From Porphyromonadaceae bacterium UBA7048 (GTDB lineage Bacteria; Bacteroidota; Bacteroidia; Bacteroidales; Muribaculaceae): a stretch of DNA of 45,982 nt. The stretch is taken from the NCBI GenBank assembly GCA_002493945.1, contig DLAL01000065.1, positions 13,334 through 59,315 on the forward strand, in the 5' to 3' direction. The position numbers and the translations under genes are program-made. The notes under the pieces were generated by a model. It saw only the letters and a list, made by a program, of their open reading frames with translations. It had not been told where the DNA came from and made no database searches. Positions 33,386 through 41,328 of the stretch are shown here, piece by piece (the stretch's first letter is position 1; each line of letters opens with the position of its first letter).

Positions 33386-34118
33386 GGCGTGCGGCCACAG
33401 CCCGCGTGCCGTCGGGAGCGATTATGTCGCATATGTCGCCGCTGTCGGTGTGCTCCACCCGCAGGCTCACAGTGTCGCCGAAGTGACACTCGTGGTGGAA
33501 GTGGATGTCGAAGCGTGCCGCCACCTTTCCGTCGAAGTGGTCCAGAGGCCAGTGGTTGAGAATCAGGTCGATATACCGAACCGTATTGACATGGCGGTTG
33601 AAGTCGAGGTCACGGTAGCGGAAGGTGTAGGTATCTGTCTCGGCCCCGTCGCCCGGCGTGGCGATGCGCGGCGTACGGGCTATGGGACACTCGCGGCTGT
33701 CGAGCGGAAAACGGTCGGCGCTGAATGCCGACAGGTCGGCCAGCGCGCGTGAACTGAAGTTTATGGCCACCCACACAGTCCGCGCATAGCCGTAGACGTG
33801 GCCGTCTGCGCCGGTTATCTCGAAATTACGCTCACTGAAGCGCCGGTTGTAGCTTTCGATCCACGTCGTGACGGTGTATGCCTCGTTGATGGCAGGCCAC
33901 GACGTCATCTCCACCGATACGCGGCTCAGCACCCAGCCTATGCCTAAGGGCAACAGGTCGGCATAACCTATCCCGAGCGCGTTGGCGTGCTCGGTCGCAT
34001 TCTCAATCAGGCGTTCTGTCAGCAGCGTCAGAGGCATGCGTCCCTCGGCGTCGCTCTCGCCTGCCGTGAGCATATAGCTGCGGCTGAATTGTCTGTGCTG
34101 TGTCATAATGTCAGTCAT
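33363..34118 (-). CDS. Acyl-ACP thioesterase
   Basis: A 251-residue hot-dog-fold thioesterase of the FatA/FatB-like acyl-ACP family that releases fatty acids from acyl carrier protein in the cytoplasm. The N-terminal domain has TERLIENATEHANALGIGYADL and WVLSRVSVEMTSWP. The C-terminal domain has the active-site strand-helix FRYRDLDFNRHVNTVRYIDLILNHW (Asp, Asn and His). The start overlaps the U32 stop by four bases; an in-frame ATG at 34106 is an alternative. It meets the HAD gene tail to tail with a 23-base overlap. Confidence 0.92.
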   Translation of the reverse strand: MTDIMTQHRQFSRSYMLTAGESDAEGRMPLTLLTERLIENATEHANALGIGYADLLPLGIGWVLSRVSVEMTSWPAINEAYTVTTWIESYNRRFSERNFEITGADGHVYGYARTVWVAINFSSRALADLSAFSADRFPLDSRECPIARTPRIATPGDGAETDTYTFRYRDLDFNRHVNTVRYIDLILNHWPLDHFDGKVAARFDIHFHHECHFGDTVSLRVEHTDSGDICDIIAPDGTRAVAARLIWREVQ

Positions 34119-35389
34119 TTTTTGTCACCTTCCTCACCGATGCCTGTGGGCAGCCAGCGGTACAGACGGTCGGCCGGACGTATCTTCGCAGGTACGGCTA
34201 TCGAGAAGGCGTCGCCCTTGACGGCCTTCTCCACGCTCTTTCCGCCCACCCGGATGTCGTCGGCTGTGATGATCAGTGCTCCGGTTGTAGGTCCTGTAAT
34301 AATAACCTCGTCGCCGCGCAAGAGTTCGCCGGCTTCCATGATGAATTCGCCCACGCCGAGTTTCGAGAAGTACTTCACGCCCTTGGCGGCATACTGCTTC
34401 ACGCGCGTGGCCGATGAGCCGTATTTGCCTGACCATTCGCCGAGCCGCTGTCCCAGATAGTAGCCGTCCCAGAATCCGCGGTTGAATATCCGCGCGAGCC
34501 GTTCGTCCCATCCTGCCACGGCTTCGGCGGTGTATGTGCCGTCGAGTATGGCGCTGACGGCCTCGCTGTAGCAGCGCACGGCTGTGTCGACGTACTCGGG
34601 TCCTCGCGCGCGTCCCTCTATCTTGAACACGCGCACCCCTGCATCAATCATCCTGTCGAGGAAGTGTATGGTCTTCAGGTCTTTGGGCGACATGATGTAC
34701 TTGTTCCGCACCTCGAGCTGATCGCCGGTCTCGAGGTCGGTCACGGAGTAGCCCCGGCGGCATATCTGCGTGCAGCTTCCGCGGTTGGCGCTTGAGTTCA
34801 TCTCGTGCAGGCTCAGGTAGCACTTTCCTGACACGGCCATGCACAGGGCACCGTGGCAGAACATCTCTATGCGCACGGGTTCGCCCGACGGGCCTGTGAT
34901 GTGCTCCTCCTCTATGGCGCGGTGTATGGCCGTCACCTGGTCGAGATTCAGTTCGCGTGCCAGCACCACCGTGTCGGCGTAAGCGGCATAGAAGCGCACG
35001 GCCTCGATATTCGATATATTGCACTGCGTGGATATGTGCACCGGTATGCCGTGCCGGCGGCATGCCTGCAGGACGGCGATGTCGGAGCCTATCACAGCCG
35101 TGATGCCTGCGGCTTTTGCGGCGCTGACTATCTCGTCGACGCGTGCCAGGTCGTCGTCGTAGACTATGGTGTTCACCGTCAGATATGTCCTGACGCCTTC
35201 GGCCGTGCATCGCGCGGCTATGTCGTGGAGGTCGTCAAGAGTGAAGTTGGCGCTCGAACGCGAGCGCATGTTCAGTCCGGCCACGCCGAAGTATACTGAA
35301 TCGGCGCCTGCGGCTATGGCAGCGCTGAGCGATTCGTAGCTCCCTACCGGAGCCATTATCTCGAAGTCCTTGCGGGTGAGTGCGGTCAT
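34115..35389 (-). CDS. U32 family peptidase / tRNA-rRNA hydroxylation protein
   Basis: A 424-residue member of peptidase family U32. Motifs include IMAPVGSYESLSAAIAAGADSVYFG at the N-terminus, STQCNISNIEAVRFY, and the family signature EMFCHGALCMAVSGKCYLS followed by the cysteine-bearing SANRGSCTQICRRGY. The cysteines probably hold an iron-sulfur cluster, as in TrhP and RlhA, which hydroxylate RNA; older annotations call the family collagenase. A C-terminal beta-barrel (LLRGDEVIITGPTTG) is present. Upstream partner of the thioesterase gene. Confidence 0.92.
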   Translation of the reverse strand: MTALTRKDFEIMAPVGSYESLSAAIAAGADSVYFGVAGLNMRSRSSANFTLDDLHDIAARCTAEGVRTYLTVNTIVYDDDLARVDEIVSAAKAAGITAVIGSDIAVLQACRRHGIPVHISTQCNISNIEAVRFYAAYADTVVLARELNLDQVTAIHRAIEEEHITGPSGEPVRIEMFCHGALCMAVSGKCYLSLHEMNSSANRGSCTQICRRGYSVTDLETGDQLEVRNKYIMSPKDLKTIHFLDRMIDAGVRVFKIEGRARGPEYVDTAVRCYSEAVSAILDGTYTAEAVAGWDERLARIFNRGFWDGYYLGQRLGEWSGKYGSSATRVKQYAAKGVKYFSKLGVGEFIMEAGELLRGDEVIITGPTTGALIITADDIRVGGKSVEKAVKGDAFSIAVPAKIRPADRLYRWLPTGIGEEGDKK

Positions 35390-35432
35390 ATGTATGCTTG
35401 TTATGTACGTGGATTATATGTATACGACAAAG

Positions 35433-35462
35433 CATATCCGGCACCTTGCAGTGCGGGATATG
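35433..35462 (-). terminator. Hairpin between secG and the U32 gene
   Basis: CATATCC and GGATATG arms, extended by a GCAC/GTGC pair with one internal mismatch, enclosing CTTGCA. Located 28 bases after the secG stop and followed on the minus strand by CTTTGT, a weak T-tract. Probable terminator of the lptE-secG operon. Confidence 0.5.
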
Positions 35463-35489
35463 TTTTGTAGTATGCTGATGTCTTGATAG

Positions 35490-35870
35490 TTATTCTTCGG
35501 TAGCAGGAACTGCGGCAGGAGCTTCCTCACCAGCTGCAGCCTCGGAGGCTACGGGAGCTGCCACGGGGGTGTCGAACTGTCCGGCAGGTACTTCTACTGC
35601 GTTGGGAGCGGCTACAGGCTGGGTGCGGATCTCAGCTTCGCCGGCGTTGCGCGGCATGGTGAAGGCGGAGATGATGGAGAGGATGCCCAGGCAGCTGACC
35701 AGAGTCCATGTGGCTTTCTCGAGGAAGCTGTTGGTCTGGCGTACGCCCATTACGGAGCCTGCGCCGCCGAACTGCGACGAGAGGCCGCCGCCCTTCGATT
35801 TCTGGATGAGAACTATGCCGATGAGAAGTACGGCTACAATTACTGTCAAGACGATGATGACAACGTGCAT
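35490..35870 (-). CDS. secG: Preprotein translocase subunit SecG
   Basis: A 126-residue inner-membrane component of the SecYEG channel. Two membrane segments (VVIIVLTVIVAVLLIGIVLIQ and ATWTLVSCLGILSIISAF) flank the conserved KGGGLSSQFGG cytoplasmic loop. The C-terminal ~45 residues form an Ala/Pro/Glu-rich tail of low complexity, longer than in E. coli but common in this phylum. It follows the hypothetical gene by seven bases at the end of the sigma-54 activator-lptE operon. Confidence 0.94.
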   Translation of the reverse strand: MHVVIIVLTVIVAVLLIGIVLIQKSKGGGLSSQFGGAGSVMGVRQTNSFLEKATWTLVSCLGILSIISAFTMPRNAGEAEIRTQPVAAPNAVEVPAGQFDTPVAAPVASEAAAGEEAPAAVPATEE

Positions 35871-35877
35871 GGTTTAT

Positions 35878-36690
35878 TTATTTTGGGTCTGATGCGTCAG
35901 TCCGGCCGCCTTGCTGGCGGTCAAGCTCACGCCGGTTTATAATCAATTTTTGCAGAAAACGCAATTGGTCTGCAAAGTAAGCACTTTTTTTTGGAAATTT
36001 CAAATTTAATCCCGAGATAATTTCATAAGCGCGCTCATAACGCCCTCGTTTTATGAATAATTTGGCAAGACTCTCGCTCAGAAGCGAGTCGTCGGATGCC
36101 GCCGGATGCTGTACGGGAGCTTTGGGAGCGTGTGCGGCAGCCTCGGTCTCGGCCTGCTGCGGCATATAGTCGGGACGCTGGCGCGAGGGATGTTTCTCGC
36201 GGATGAATGCGTTGATGCGTGCCTGCTGAGGGTCGTCGGATGCCGTGTCGGCGTCGTTCTCGGGCGGCAGATTCTCCTGCTCCTCGCGCGCCAGCATCTC
36301 TGCGTAGTCGGGGGTGGGATTGAATATCATCCGTTCGAGCAGCGCGTTCTCCTCGGGTGTGCAGCTTCCGTATGTGTTCAGGAAGGTGTCTATCACATCG
36401 TTGGTCTCCGGCGCCGGGGCTTTTTCGGCTTCGGGATAGAAGTGCGACCATTCCTCTCCGTAGTCGGCGAAGAGCAGCGTGCGCGGGTCGGAGCTGAGGA
36501 TGGCCACACGCTGGCGCAGCGCTTCGGCGTCGCCGTGGCCGTGCCGGAGCAGCAGCAGCGGAAAAATTACTGTCCGCGGCATTTCCTCGGTCAGCGCTGT
36601 CAGTGCGGCCGCGTCGGCTTCGGAGAGCTGACTGCCGTCGGGAGTGGCGAGGCAGCGGTCGAGCAGTTCGCTGAGTTCTTGTGCTTCCAT
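35878..36690 (-). CDS. Hypothetical Bacteroidales protein, helical, between lptE and secG
   Basis: A 270-residue protein without signal peptide or membrane segment. It is mostly helical and acidic, with a low-complexity middle (residues ~130-195, Gln/Pro/Ala/Asp-rich) and a C-terminal helix pair LAKLFIKRGRYERAYEIISGLNLKFPKKSAYFADQLRFL that looks like a single tetratricopeptide unit. This gene regularly sits between lptE and secG in the phylum (family knowledge). A role in envelope export or assembly is inferred from position only. Confidence 0.75.
   Translation of the reverse strand: MEAQELSELLDRCLATPDGSQLSEADAAALTALTEEMPRTVIFPLLLLRHGHGDAEALRQRVAILSSDPRTLLFADYGEEWSHFYPEAEKAPAPETNDVIDTFLNTYGSCTPEENALLERMIFNPTPDYAEMLAREEQENLPPENDADTASDDPQQARINAFIREKHPSRQRPDYMPQQAETEAAAHAPKAPVQHPAASDDSLLSESLAKLFIKRGRYERAYEIISGLNLKFPKKSAYFADQLRFLQKLIINRRELDRQQGGRTDASDPK
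36001..36008 (-). promoter_or_regulatory. Possible internal -7 box upstream of secG
   Basis: TAAATTTG on the minus strand, a full match, in an AT-rich patch (35940-36010) inside the 3' part of the helical gene, about 130 bases before secG. No -33 element; weak. Confidence 0.3.
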
Positions 36691-36694
36691 GGTC

Positions 36695-37228
36695 TTACCA
36701 GTCGCCTAAGGTGGCGTTGAATATGAGGTCTACAAGTTCTTTCGATATTTCGTCGCAGAGCTGATCCTGGACGTCGGTCAGCATCTGGGAGGCGTCGAAG
36801 TCGCGGTAGGCGCTGAACGACTGGTCCACGTCCTTGCCTTCCTCGCGGTTGTTGACGTACTTCACGCGCACTGTGATGGTCAGGCGCGTCATCGACGCGT
36901 AGGCGTTCTCCGTCACGGCCTGAGGCGTGAGGTTGTAGCCTGTGATTTCGCCCTCGAGTTCAAGGTCGGCGTTGCCGTCGGTGGTCTGCAGGCGCGTGTT
37001 CTTGGCTATGTAGTCGAGCAGCTGGTTCTCGAACATCTGCTGCAGAGGAGGGTAGACCAGCGCGGCTCGTATCGGGAACTCCGACACGTGGATGGTCTTG
37101 TATATGTTGTAGTCCAGCGCCGAGCCGTTCATCTTCACGCTGATGCGGCAGCCCGTGAGCGACACCGTGGCTACGATGAGCAGCGTCAGCGCCGCGCGGA
37201 GGGCGGTCAGGCGGTTATTCAAGGTCAT
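36695..37228 (-). CDS. lptE: LptE-family lipoprotein
   Basis: A 177-residue outer-membrane lipoprotein of the LptE/LptE-like family, which plugs the LptD barrel for lipopolysaccharide delivery. The signal ends in the lipobox VSLTGC (Cys 27). The mature part reads IYKTIHVSEFPIRAALVYPPLQQMFENQLLDYI, then ADLELEGEITGYNLTP, the strand-helix arrangement of the family in Bacteroidota. It overlaps the sigma-54 activator gene by 14 bases and precedes the helical gene by four. Confidence 0.88.
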   Translation of the reverse strand: MTLNNRLTALRAALTLLIVATVSLTGCRISVKMNGSALDYNIYKTIHVSEFPIRAALVYPPLQQMFENQLLDYIAKNTRLQTTDGNADLELEGEITGYNLTPQAVTENAYASMTRLTITVRVKYVNNREEGKDVDQSFSAYRDFDASQMLTDVQDQLCDEISKELVDLIFNATLGDW

Positions 37229-38561
37229 AATCTTTGATTTTACGGTAAAGTGTGCGTTCGGATATGCGCAGTTCGGCGGCGGCTGCCTTGCGGCGTCCCT
37301 GGTTGCGCTCCAGTGCGCGGCGTATCATTTCGCGTTCGGTCTCCTCTAGTGTCAGCGGAGTGTCGGCCGGAGCGGAGGAGGGCAGGGGAGTGCCCGGCTC
37401 GGGCGGGGTCACTTCCGAGTAGCCCACGTCGCTACATTCGCGCACGCTGCCGTCGGACATATCCATCGTCACAGGACTGTCATGCAGATGCGTACTGTGG
37501 TTCTTATAGCTGTCGTGCACGATGATATGCGCCGGAAGCATCGACGAGTGTTCGTCGTCGACGCGTACCTGCGGCTTGTGCACCGTCACGGGTTCGTCCG
37601 TGTAGTCCTGTTCTCCGGTGGCCCGGTCGAGCCGTTCGGAAAGTTCGTCGATTCGCTCTCGCAGCTTGAATATCATTCCGAGCAGCATTTCGCGCTCGCG
37701 GTCGTAGGAGTGCTGCGGCTTGGCTGTCGCAGGGATGTAACTGGTGGATATCTCCGGCAGATAGCCTTTGAGCGTGTCGGTGTCCACCTCCTTGCCGGCC
37801 TCGAAGAGCGATACCTGTTCGATGACGTTCTTCAGCTGCCGGACGTTGCCGGGCCAGCGGTAGTGGCGCAGAGCGTCGTCGGCTGCCTGAGTGAATGTCA
37901 CCTGCGGCATGTGGTAGCGTTCGGAGAAGGCCGAGGAGAAGCGGCGAGCCAGCAGGTTGATGTCGTTTCCGCGGTCGCGCAGCGGCGGTATGTGTATCTG
38001 CACTGTCGAGAGGCGGTAGTACAGGTCTTCGCGGAATTTTCCGGCCGCAACGGCTGCCGGGAGGTCGACGTTGGTGGCGGCCACCACGCGGATGTTGGTC
38101 TTCTGCACGGTCGAAGAGCCTACGCGCAGATATTCGCCGCTCTCGAGCACTCGCAGCAGGCGTGCCTGCGTGGTCAGCGGCAGTTCGGCCACTTCGTCAA
38201 GGAATATCGTGCCTCCGGAGGCTTCCTCGAAGTAGCCACGGCGCGAGTCCACGGCGCCGGTGAAGGCCCCCTTCTCGTGTCCGAAGAGCTCGGAGTCAAT
38301 CGTGCCTTCGGGGATTGCGCCGCAGTTGACGGCTATGTACTTGGCGTGCTTGCGCGCGCTGAAGTTGTGGATTATCTGTGGAAAGAACTCCTTGCCGCTG
38401 CCGCTTTCGCCCGTCACGAGTACCGACAGGTCGATAGGTGCCACCCGGATGGCGCGCTCTATGGCGGCGTTCAGCGCCGGGGCGTTGCCCACGATGCCGA
38501 ACCGCTGGCGAGCCTGGAGTGTGGCGGCCGAGGGAGTCATTGTGCTGTTGTTCTGCGGCAT
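37215..38561 (-). CDS. Sigma-54-dependent transcriptional activator, no receiver domain
   Basis: A 448-residue bacterial enhancer-binding protein. The AAA+ domain starts almost at the N-terminus: Walker A GESGSGKE (51-58), the sigma-54 contact loop GAFTGA (98-103), Walker B TIFLDE (118-123) and a sensor region LYYRLSTVQIHIPPLRDR. A long linker (~270-400, His/Ser/Pro-rich) leads to a Fis-type helix-turn-helix (REMIRRALERNQGRRKAAAAEL, SERTLYRKIKDY). With no receiver or GAF domain, activity must be controlled by another protein or by expression, as with PspF. It overlaps lptE by 14 bases, so it leads an envelope operon. Confidence 0.93.
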   Translation of the reverse strand: MPQNNSTMTPSAATLQARQRFGIVGNAPALNAAIERAIRVAPIDLSVLVTGESGSGKEFFPQIIHNFSARKHAKYIAVNCGAIPEGTIDSELFGHEKGAFTGAVDSRRGYFEEASGGTIFLDEVAELPLTTQARLLRVLESGEYLRVGSSTVQKTNIRVVAATNVDLPAAVAAGKFREDLYYRLSTVQIHIPPLRDRGNDINLLARRFSSAFSERYHMPQVTFTQAADDALRHYRWPGNVRQLKNVIEQVSLFEAGKEVDTDTLKGYLPEISTSYIPATAKPQHSYDREREMLLGMIFKLRERIDELSERLDRATGEQDYTDEPVTVHKPQVRVDDEHSSMLPAHIIVHDSYKNHSTHLHDSPVTMDMSDGSVRECSDVGYSEVTPPEPGTPLPSSAPADTPLTLEETEREMIRRALERNQGRRKAAAAELRISERTLYRKIKDYDLE

Positions 38562-38597
38562 ATTTCTAAAGTAGAGCAGGTCTATATATGCGAAATA

Positions 38598-38628
38598 GCG
38601 GCATACCCCGTTGCCTGAGGTATGCCGC
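38598..38628 (-). terminator. Hairpin after the prolyl isomerase gene
   Basis: Perfect 10-bp arms GCGGCATACC and GGTATGCCGC with an 11-base loop, 18 bases after the stop of the isomerase gene. It is followed on the minus strand by TATTTCG, so it is a T-poor terminator or a transcript-end stabiliser. Confidence 0.55.
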
Positions 38629-38646
38629 CGGGAGTTCGGTTATGGC

Positions 38647-40746
38647 TTATTCGCCGACTGCCTGTACGAAGTTCAGCGAGCGGTTGTCGATTTTCTCGCC
38701 GCCGCGGAGCAGGTTGAGGGTCGACATGCGGCGGTTGAGGCCGAATGTGGTGTTGAAGCGACGGCCGTATTCCTCTTCGTTGAAGGGACGGTTGTTGGTG
38801 TTGATGTCCTTCACTTCGAATACCATGATGCTGCGGTTGCCCTTGACGGGACCTACGAGCTTGCCTGTCTCGGCTGCGGCGATGGCACCCTGGAGAGCGC
38901 TTTCGTTCACGCCGATGGTCAGCAGCGAGGGAGTGGTGATGTTCACGTCGCCTTCGGCTACTTCCACGCCCATGAGCTTGGCATAGCCTGCCAGGTCGTT
39001 GGCCTTGCCGGCGTAGTCGGTCATGAGTTTGTCAGCCTTCTTGCCGTTGAGGGCGCGCGAGCGGAGCTGTGTGCTGATGGCGTCGCTGGTGTAGGGCACG
39101 TAGTCGTCATAGATGTCGGTCACTGCCACAGCCATCAGATAGCTCTGGCGGTCGTCCTGCATCATGGGAGATACCTGACCTTTGCGTGCGTCCATTGCCC
39201 ACTTCACGAAGCGGCGGCTCTCACGAGCGTTGCCTATGCCTGTGGCCGAGGGACTTACCTGGTCGGTCAGAATCGAGTAGCCGGCCTCGGTGGCGTTCTT
39301 GACGAATTCGTCAGCCGACGAGTTGTTGCTGATGTATGTGCGGAGAGCGGTCGACAGGTCGGTGAGGGTCTGCTGCGACGGGTCAACATTGAATTCGATG
39401 GTGGCTACGTTGTAGAAGTTAACCGGAGCCTTGCGGCGGTTAACGCGGTAGAGCATGCTCACGGGCTGGCCCTGGATGGTGTCGGTGAGAACGAATGCCT
39501 TGCCTATGGTAGCGTTGGCAAGTGCGTCCTTGGTCTTGGCGTCGATGTTGATGCCTTCAAGAGCGGTCCATACGCTGTCCTGTGCCATCATGGTCGATTC
39601 GTCGGAGAACGAGGCCAGAGCCTGACCGCCGTTGATGAGAGCGGCGATGCTGTCGAGGTTTGTGCCGGGGACAGCACGCACGGAAGAGATGTTGATCGAG
39701 TCGATGCCCGAGGTGATGTCAAGTATCTTGGCGATGGTGTAGGCGTCGTTCTCGCGGCGAACGAGTTCGGCCACACCGGCTTCCTTGTTCTTGAGGAAAT
39801 CCTTCAGACGGTTGTCGGTCACCTTCGACATAGGCACGTTGTTGGTCGATACGATGAAGCGCGAGTCTGCTGCCACGCCTTCGGTGCCGGGACGCTCGTT
39901 GAGGGCTACGACGGCGTTCTCCACAGCCTGCTGGCCTTCGATGCGGTCGGCCTGCGAGGGTTCGATGGGCACGTAGATGTAGCTGACCTCACGGGTCTCT
40001 TCGTCGAGGCTGTAGTTCTGCTTCTCCTGGTTCCAGAGAGCCTTGATGTCGGCGTCGCTGAAGTTCACTTCCTCTTCGGTCATGCCGGCCACGTCCTTGT
40101 TGACGTATGCGATGTGGCGGGTGGTGGCGTTGTCGTCATAGAACGACTTGGCATCCAGCTTGTTGTAGGTGTAGAGGCCGTTCACGAGCGACATGAACTT
40201 CTGGTTCTCGATCTGAGCTTCGAGGTCCTTCTCCTGAGCGGCCCAGATGCGGCGGAGTTCCTTGCCTACTTCGGGGTTGAGGCCGTATTTGGCGGGATTC
40301 TGCATGGCGTCGTAGACGGTGCGGCCCGAGGCTTCGGGGAGGTTGAGCTGCTGTGCGATGTAGTATATCATCTGCTGAGCCTGGGGGTGAGGCATGTCGC
40401 CGGTGAGAGCTTCGGTCAGCTCCGAGTCGGTGACGGTGATGCCCAGTGCTTCATATTCTTTCTCGAAAAGTTTTTCGGTAAGGAGTCCCTGGATGACCTG
40501 CTGCGTGAGGACGTCGTTGCTGTAGTCGCGGCCCTGATTGCGCAGCTGTTCGCCTGTCTGTGCCAGACGGTTCTGATAGTCCTGGTACTCGACGGTTGCA
40601 CCGTCGGCTTCTGCCACGGTGGTGGGATGGCCGAAGTACGTACGGCCCGAGGTGAGGAAGTCGCCCAGAATGAATGCAAGCAGTGCCACGATGATGATGA
40701 CGAAAAGCAGCACTGACTTGTTTCTGATTTTCTCTAAGGTTGCCAT
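38647..40746 (-). CDS. Periplasmic peptidyl-prolyl isomerase, PpiD/SurA-like
   Basis: A 699-residue membrane-anchored chaperone. One N-terminal membrane segment (KSVLLFVIIIVALLAFILGDFL) is followed by a SurA_N_3 chaperone region (residues ~30-260) containing the helices RLAQTGEQLRNQGRDYSND and LLTEKLFEKEYEALG. Parvulin-like segments follow (VPMSKVTDNRLKDFLKNKEAGV, NDAYTIAKILDI), as does a second repeat near the C-terminus. It helps fold outer-membrane and secreted proteins. It has an excellent promoter (40787-40818) and a hairpin after its stop, so it is monocistronic. Confidence 0.9.
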   Translation of the reverse strand: MATLEKIRNKSVLLFVIIIVALLAFILGDFLTSGRTYFGHPTTVAEADGATVEYQDYQNRLAQTGEQLRNQGRDYSNDVLTQQVIQGLLTEKLFEKEYEALGITVTDSELTEALTGDMPHPQAQQMIYYIAQQLNLPEASGRTVYDAMQNPAKYGLNPEVGKELRRIWAAQEKDLEAQIENQKFMSLVNGLYTYNKLDAKSFYDDNATTRHIAYVNKDVAGMTEEEVNFSDADIKALWNQEKQNYSLDEETREVSYIYVPIEPSQADRIEGQQAVENAVVALNERPGTEGVAADSRFIVSTNNVPMSKVTDNRLKDFLKNKEAGVAELVRRENDAYTIAKILDITSGIDSINISSVRAVPGTNLDSIAALINGGQALASFSDESTMMAQDSVWTALEGINIDAKTKDALANATIGKAFVLTDTIQGQPVSMLYRVNRRKAPVNFYNVATIEFNVDPSQQTLTDLSTALRTYISNNSSADEFVKNATEAGYSILTDQVSPSATGIGNARESRRFVKWAMDARKGQVSPMMQDDRQSYLMAVAVTDIYDDYVPYTSDAISTQLRSRALNGKKADKLMTDYAGKANDLAGYAKLMGVEVAEGDVNITTPSLLTIGVNESALQGAIAAAETGKLVGPVKGNRSIMVFEVKDINTNNRPFNEEEYGRRFNTTFGLNRRMSTLNLLRGGEKIDNRSLNFVQAVGE

Positions 40747-40786
40747 TGTAAGATATGTGGTTTTTATATTTTTTCGGAAAAACGCA

Positions 40787-40818
40787 CAAAGATACGATTT
40801 TTTTGCTACAACATCAAA
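40787..40818 (-). promoter_or_regulatory. Promoter of the prolyl isomerase gene
   Basis: TTTG (40815-40818), 20 bases, then TATCTTTG (40787-40794) on the minus strand: a textbook Bacteroidota promoter, 41 bases before the ATG at 40746. Confidence 0.75.
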
Positions 40819-40850
40819 TCAATAAGCGAAAAAACGTCTTTTTTACTGTG

Positions 40851-40894
40851 AGACGGCCTTTTACGGGCGTTTTCGCTTCCTTAAAAGGCCGTCT
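40851..40894 (-). terminator. 13-bp perfect hairpin after the DUF1573 gene
   Basis: Arms AGACGGCCTTTTA and TAAAAGGCCGTCT are perfectly complementary around an 18-base loop, 32 bases after the DUF1573 stop. Further on, the minus strand reads AAAAAAGACGTTTTTT, a second A/T hairpin with a T-run. Together they should end the helicase-meaB-DUF1573 transcript. Confidence 0.65.
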
Positions 40895-40926
40895 GACGGG
40901 CTTTGCGGTGATGTCGGCACGGGTGT

Positions 40927-41328
40927 CTACGGCACCACTACGCCGGTGATGCGCAGGTTCACGGTCTCCGATTTTCCGGCTCCGTTCTTCAGCCGTACGC
41001 GCACGGTCTTGTCGATTTCGCCGCGCTGTCCCTTGGGGATGAACGACACGGTGATGTCCGATGTCGTGCCCGGCTTGACGGGCTTGCGGTCGTATTTCGG
41101 CGTGGTGCATCCGCAGTTGGCCGTGGCCGAGATGATTGCCACGGGCTGGTCGCCCGTCACGGTCATGACGAACTTGTGGGTCACCTTGTCGTCGGTCTGC
41201 TTGATGGTGCCGAAGTCATATATCATGTTGTCGAAGGTCACGCCGGCCTTGTCGCCCGGTGTGCGCCGTGCCCCTGCTGCAGCGCACAGCAGCAGGCACA
41301 TAGTCATCAGTATGAGTATCCGTTTCAT
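40927..41328 (-). CDS. DUF1573 domain protein, exported
   Basis: A 133-residue exported protein. The signal peptide is MKRILILMTMCLLLCAAAGA; the mature part is a single DUF1573 (Ig-like, ASPM/SPD-2-related) beta sandwich with VTFDNMIYDFGTIKQ, the invariant TANCGCTTPKYDRKPVKPG and ITVSFIPKGQRGEIDKT. Such domains are very frequent in Bacteroidota; role unknown. The open frame extends up to 41565, but ATG 41328 is the real start because it gives the signal peptide and overlaps the meaB stop by four bases. Confidence 0.9.
   Translation of the reverse strand: MKRILILMTMCLLLCAAAGARRTPGDKAGVTFDNMIYDFGTIKQTDDKVTHKFVMTVTGDQPVAIISATANCGCTTPKYDRKPVKPGTTSDITVSFIPKGQRGEIDKTVRVRLKNGAGKSETVNLRITGVVVP

Noticed and set aside
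38611..40716. 701-codon open frame on the plus strand opposite the prolyl isomerase gene
   Set aside because: It mirrors the isomerase gene almost end to end. The translation is low-complexity (Val/Gly/His-rich) with no recognisable domain, an effect of the GC-rich codon use of the real gene.
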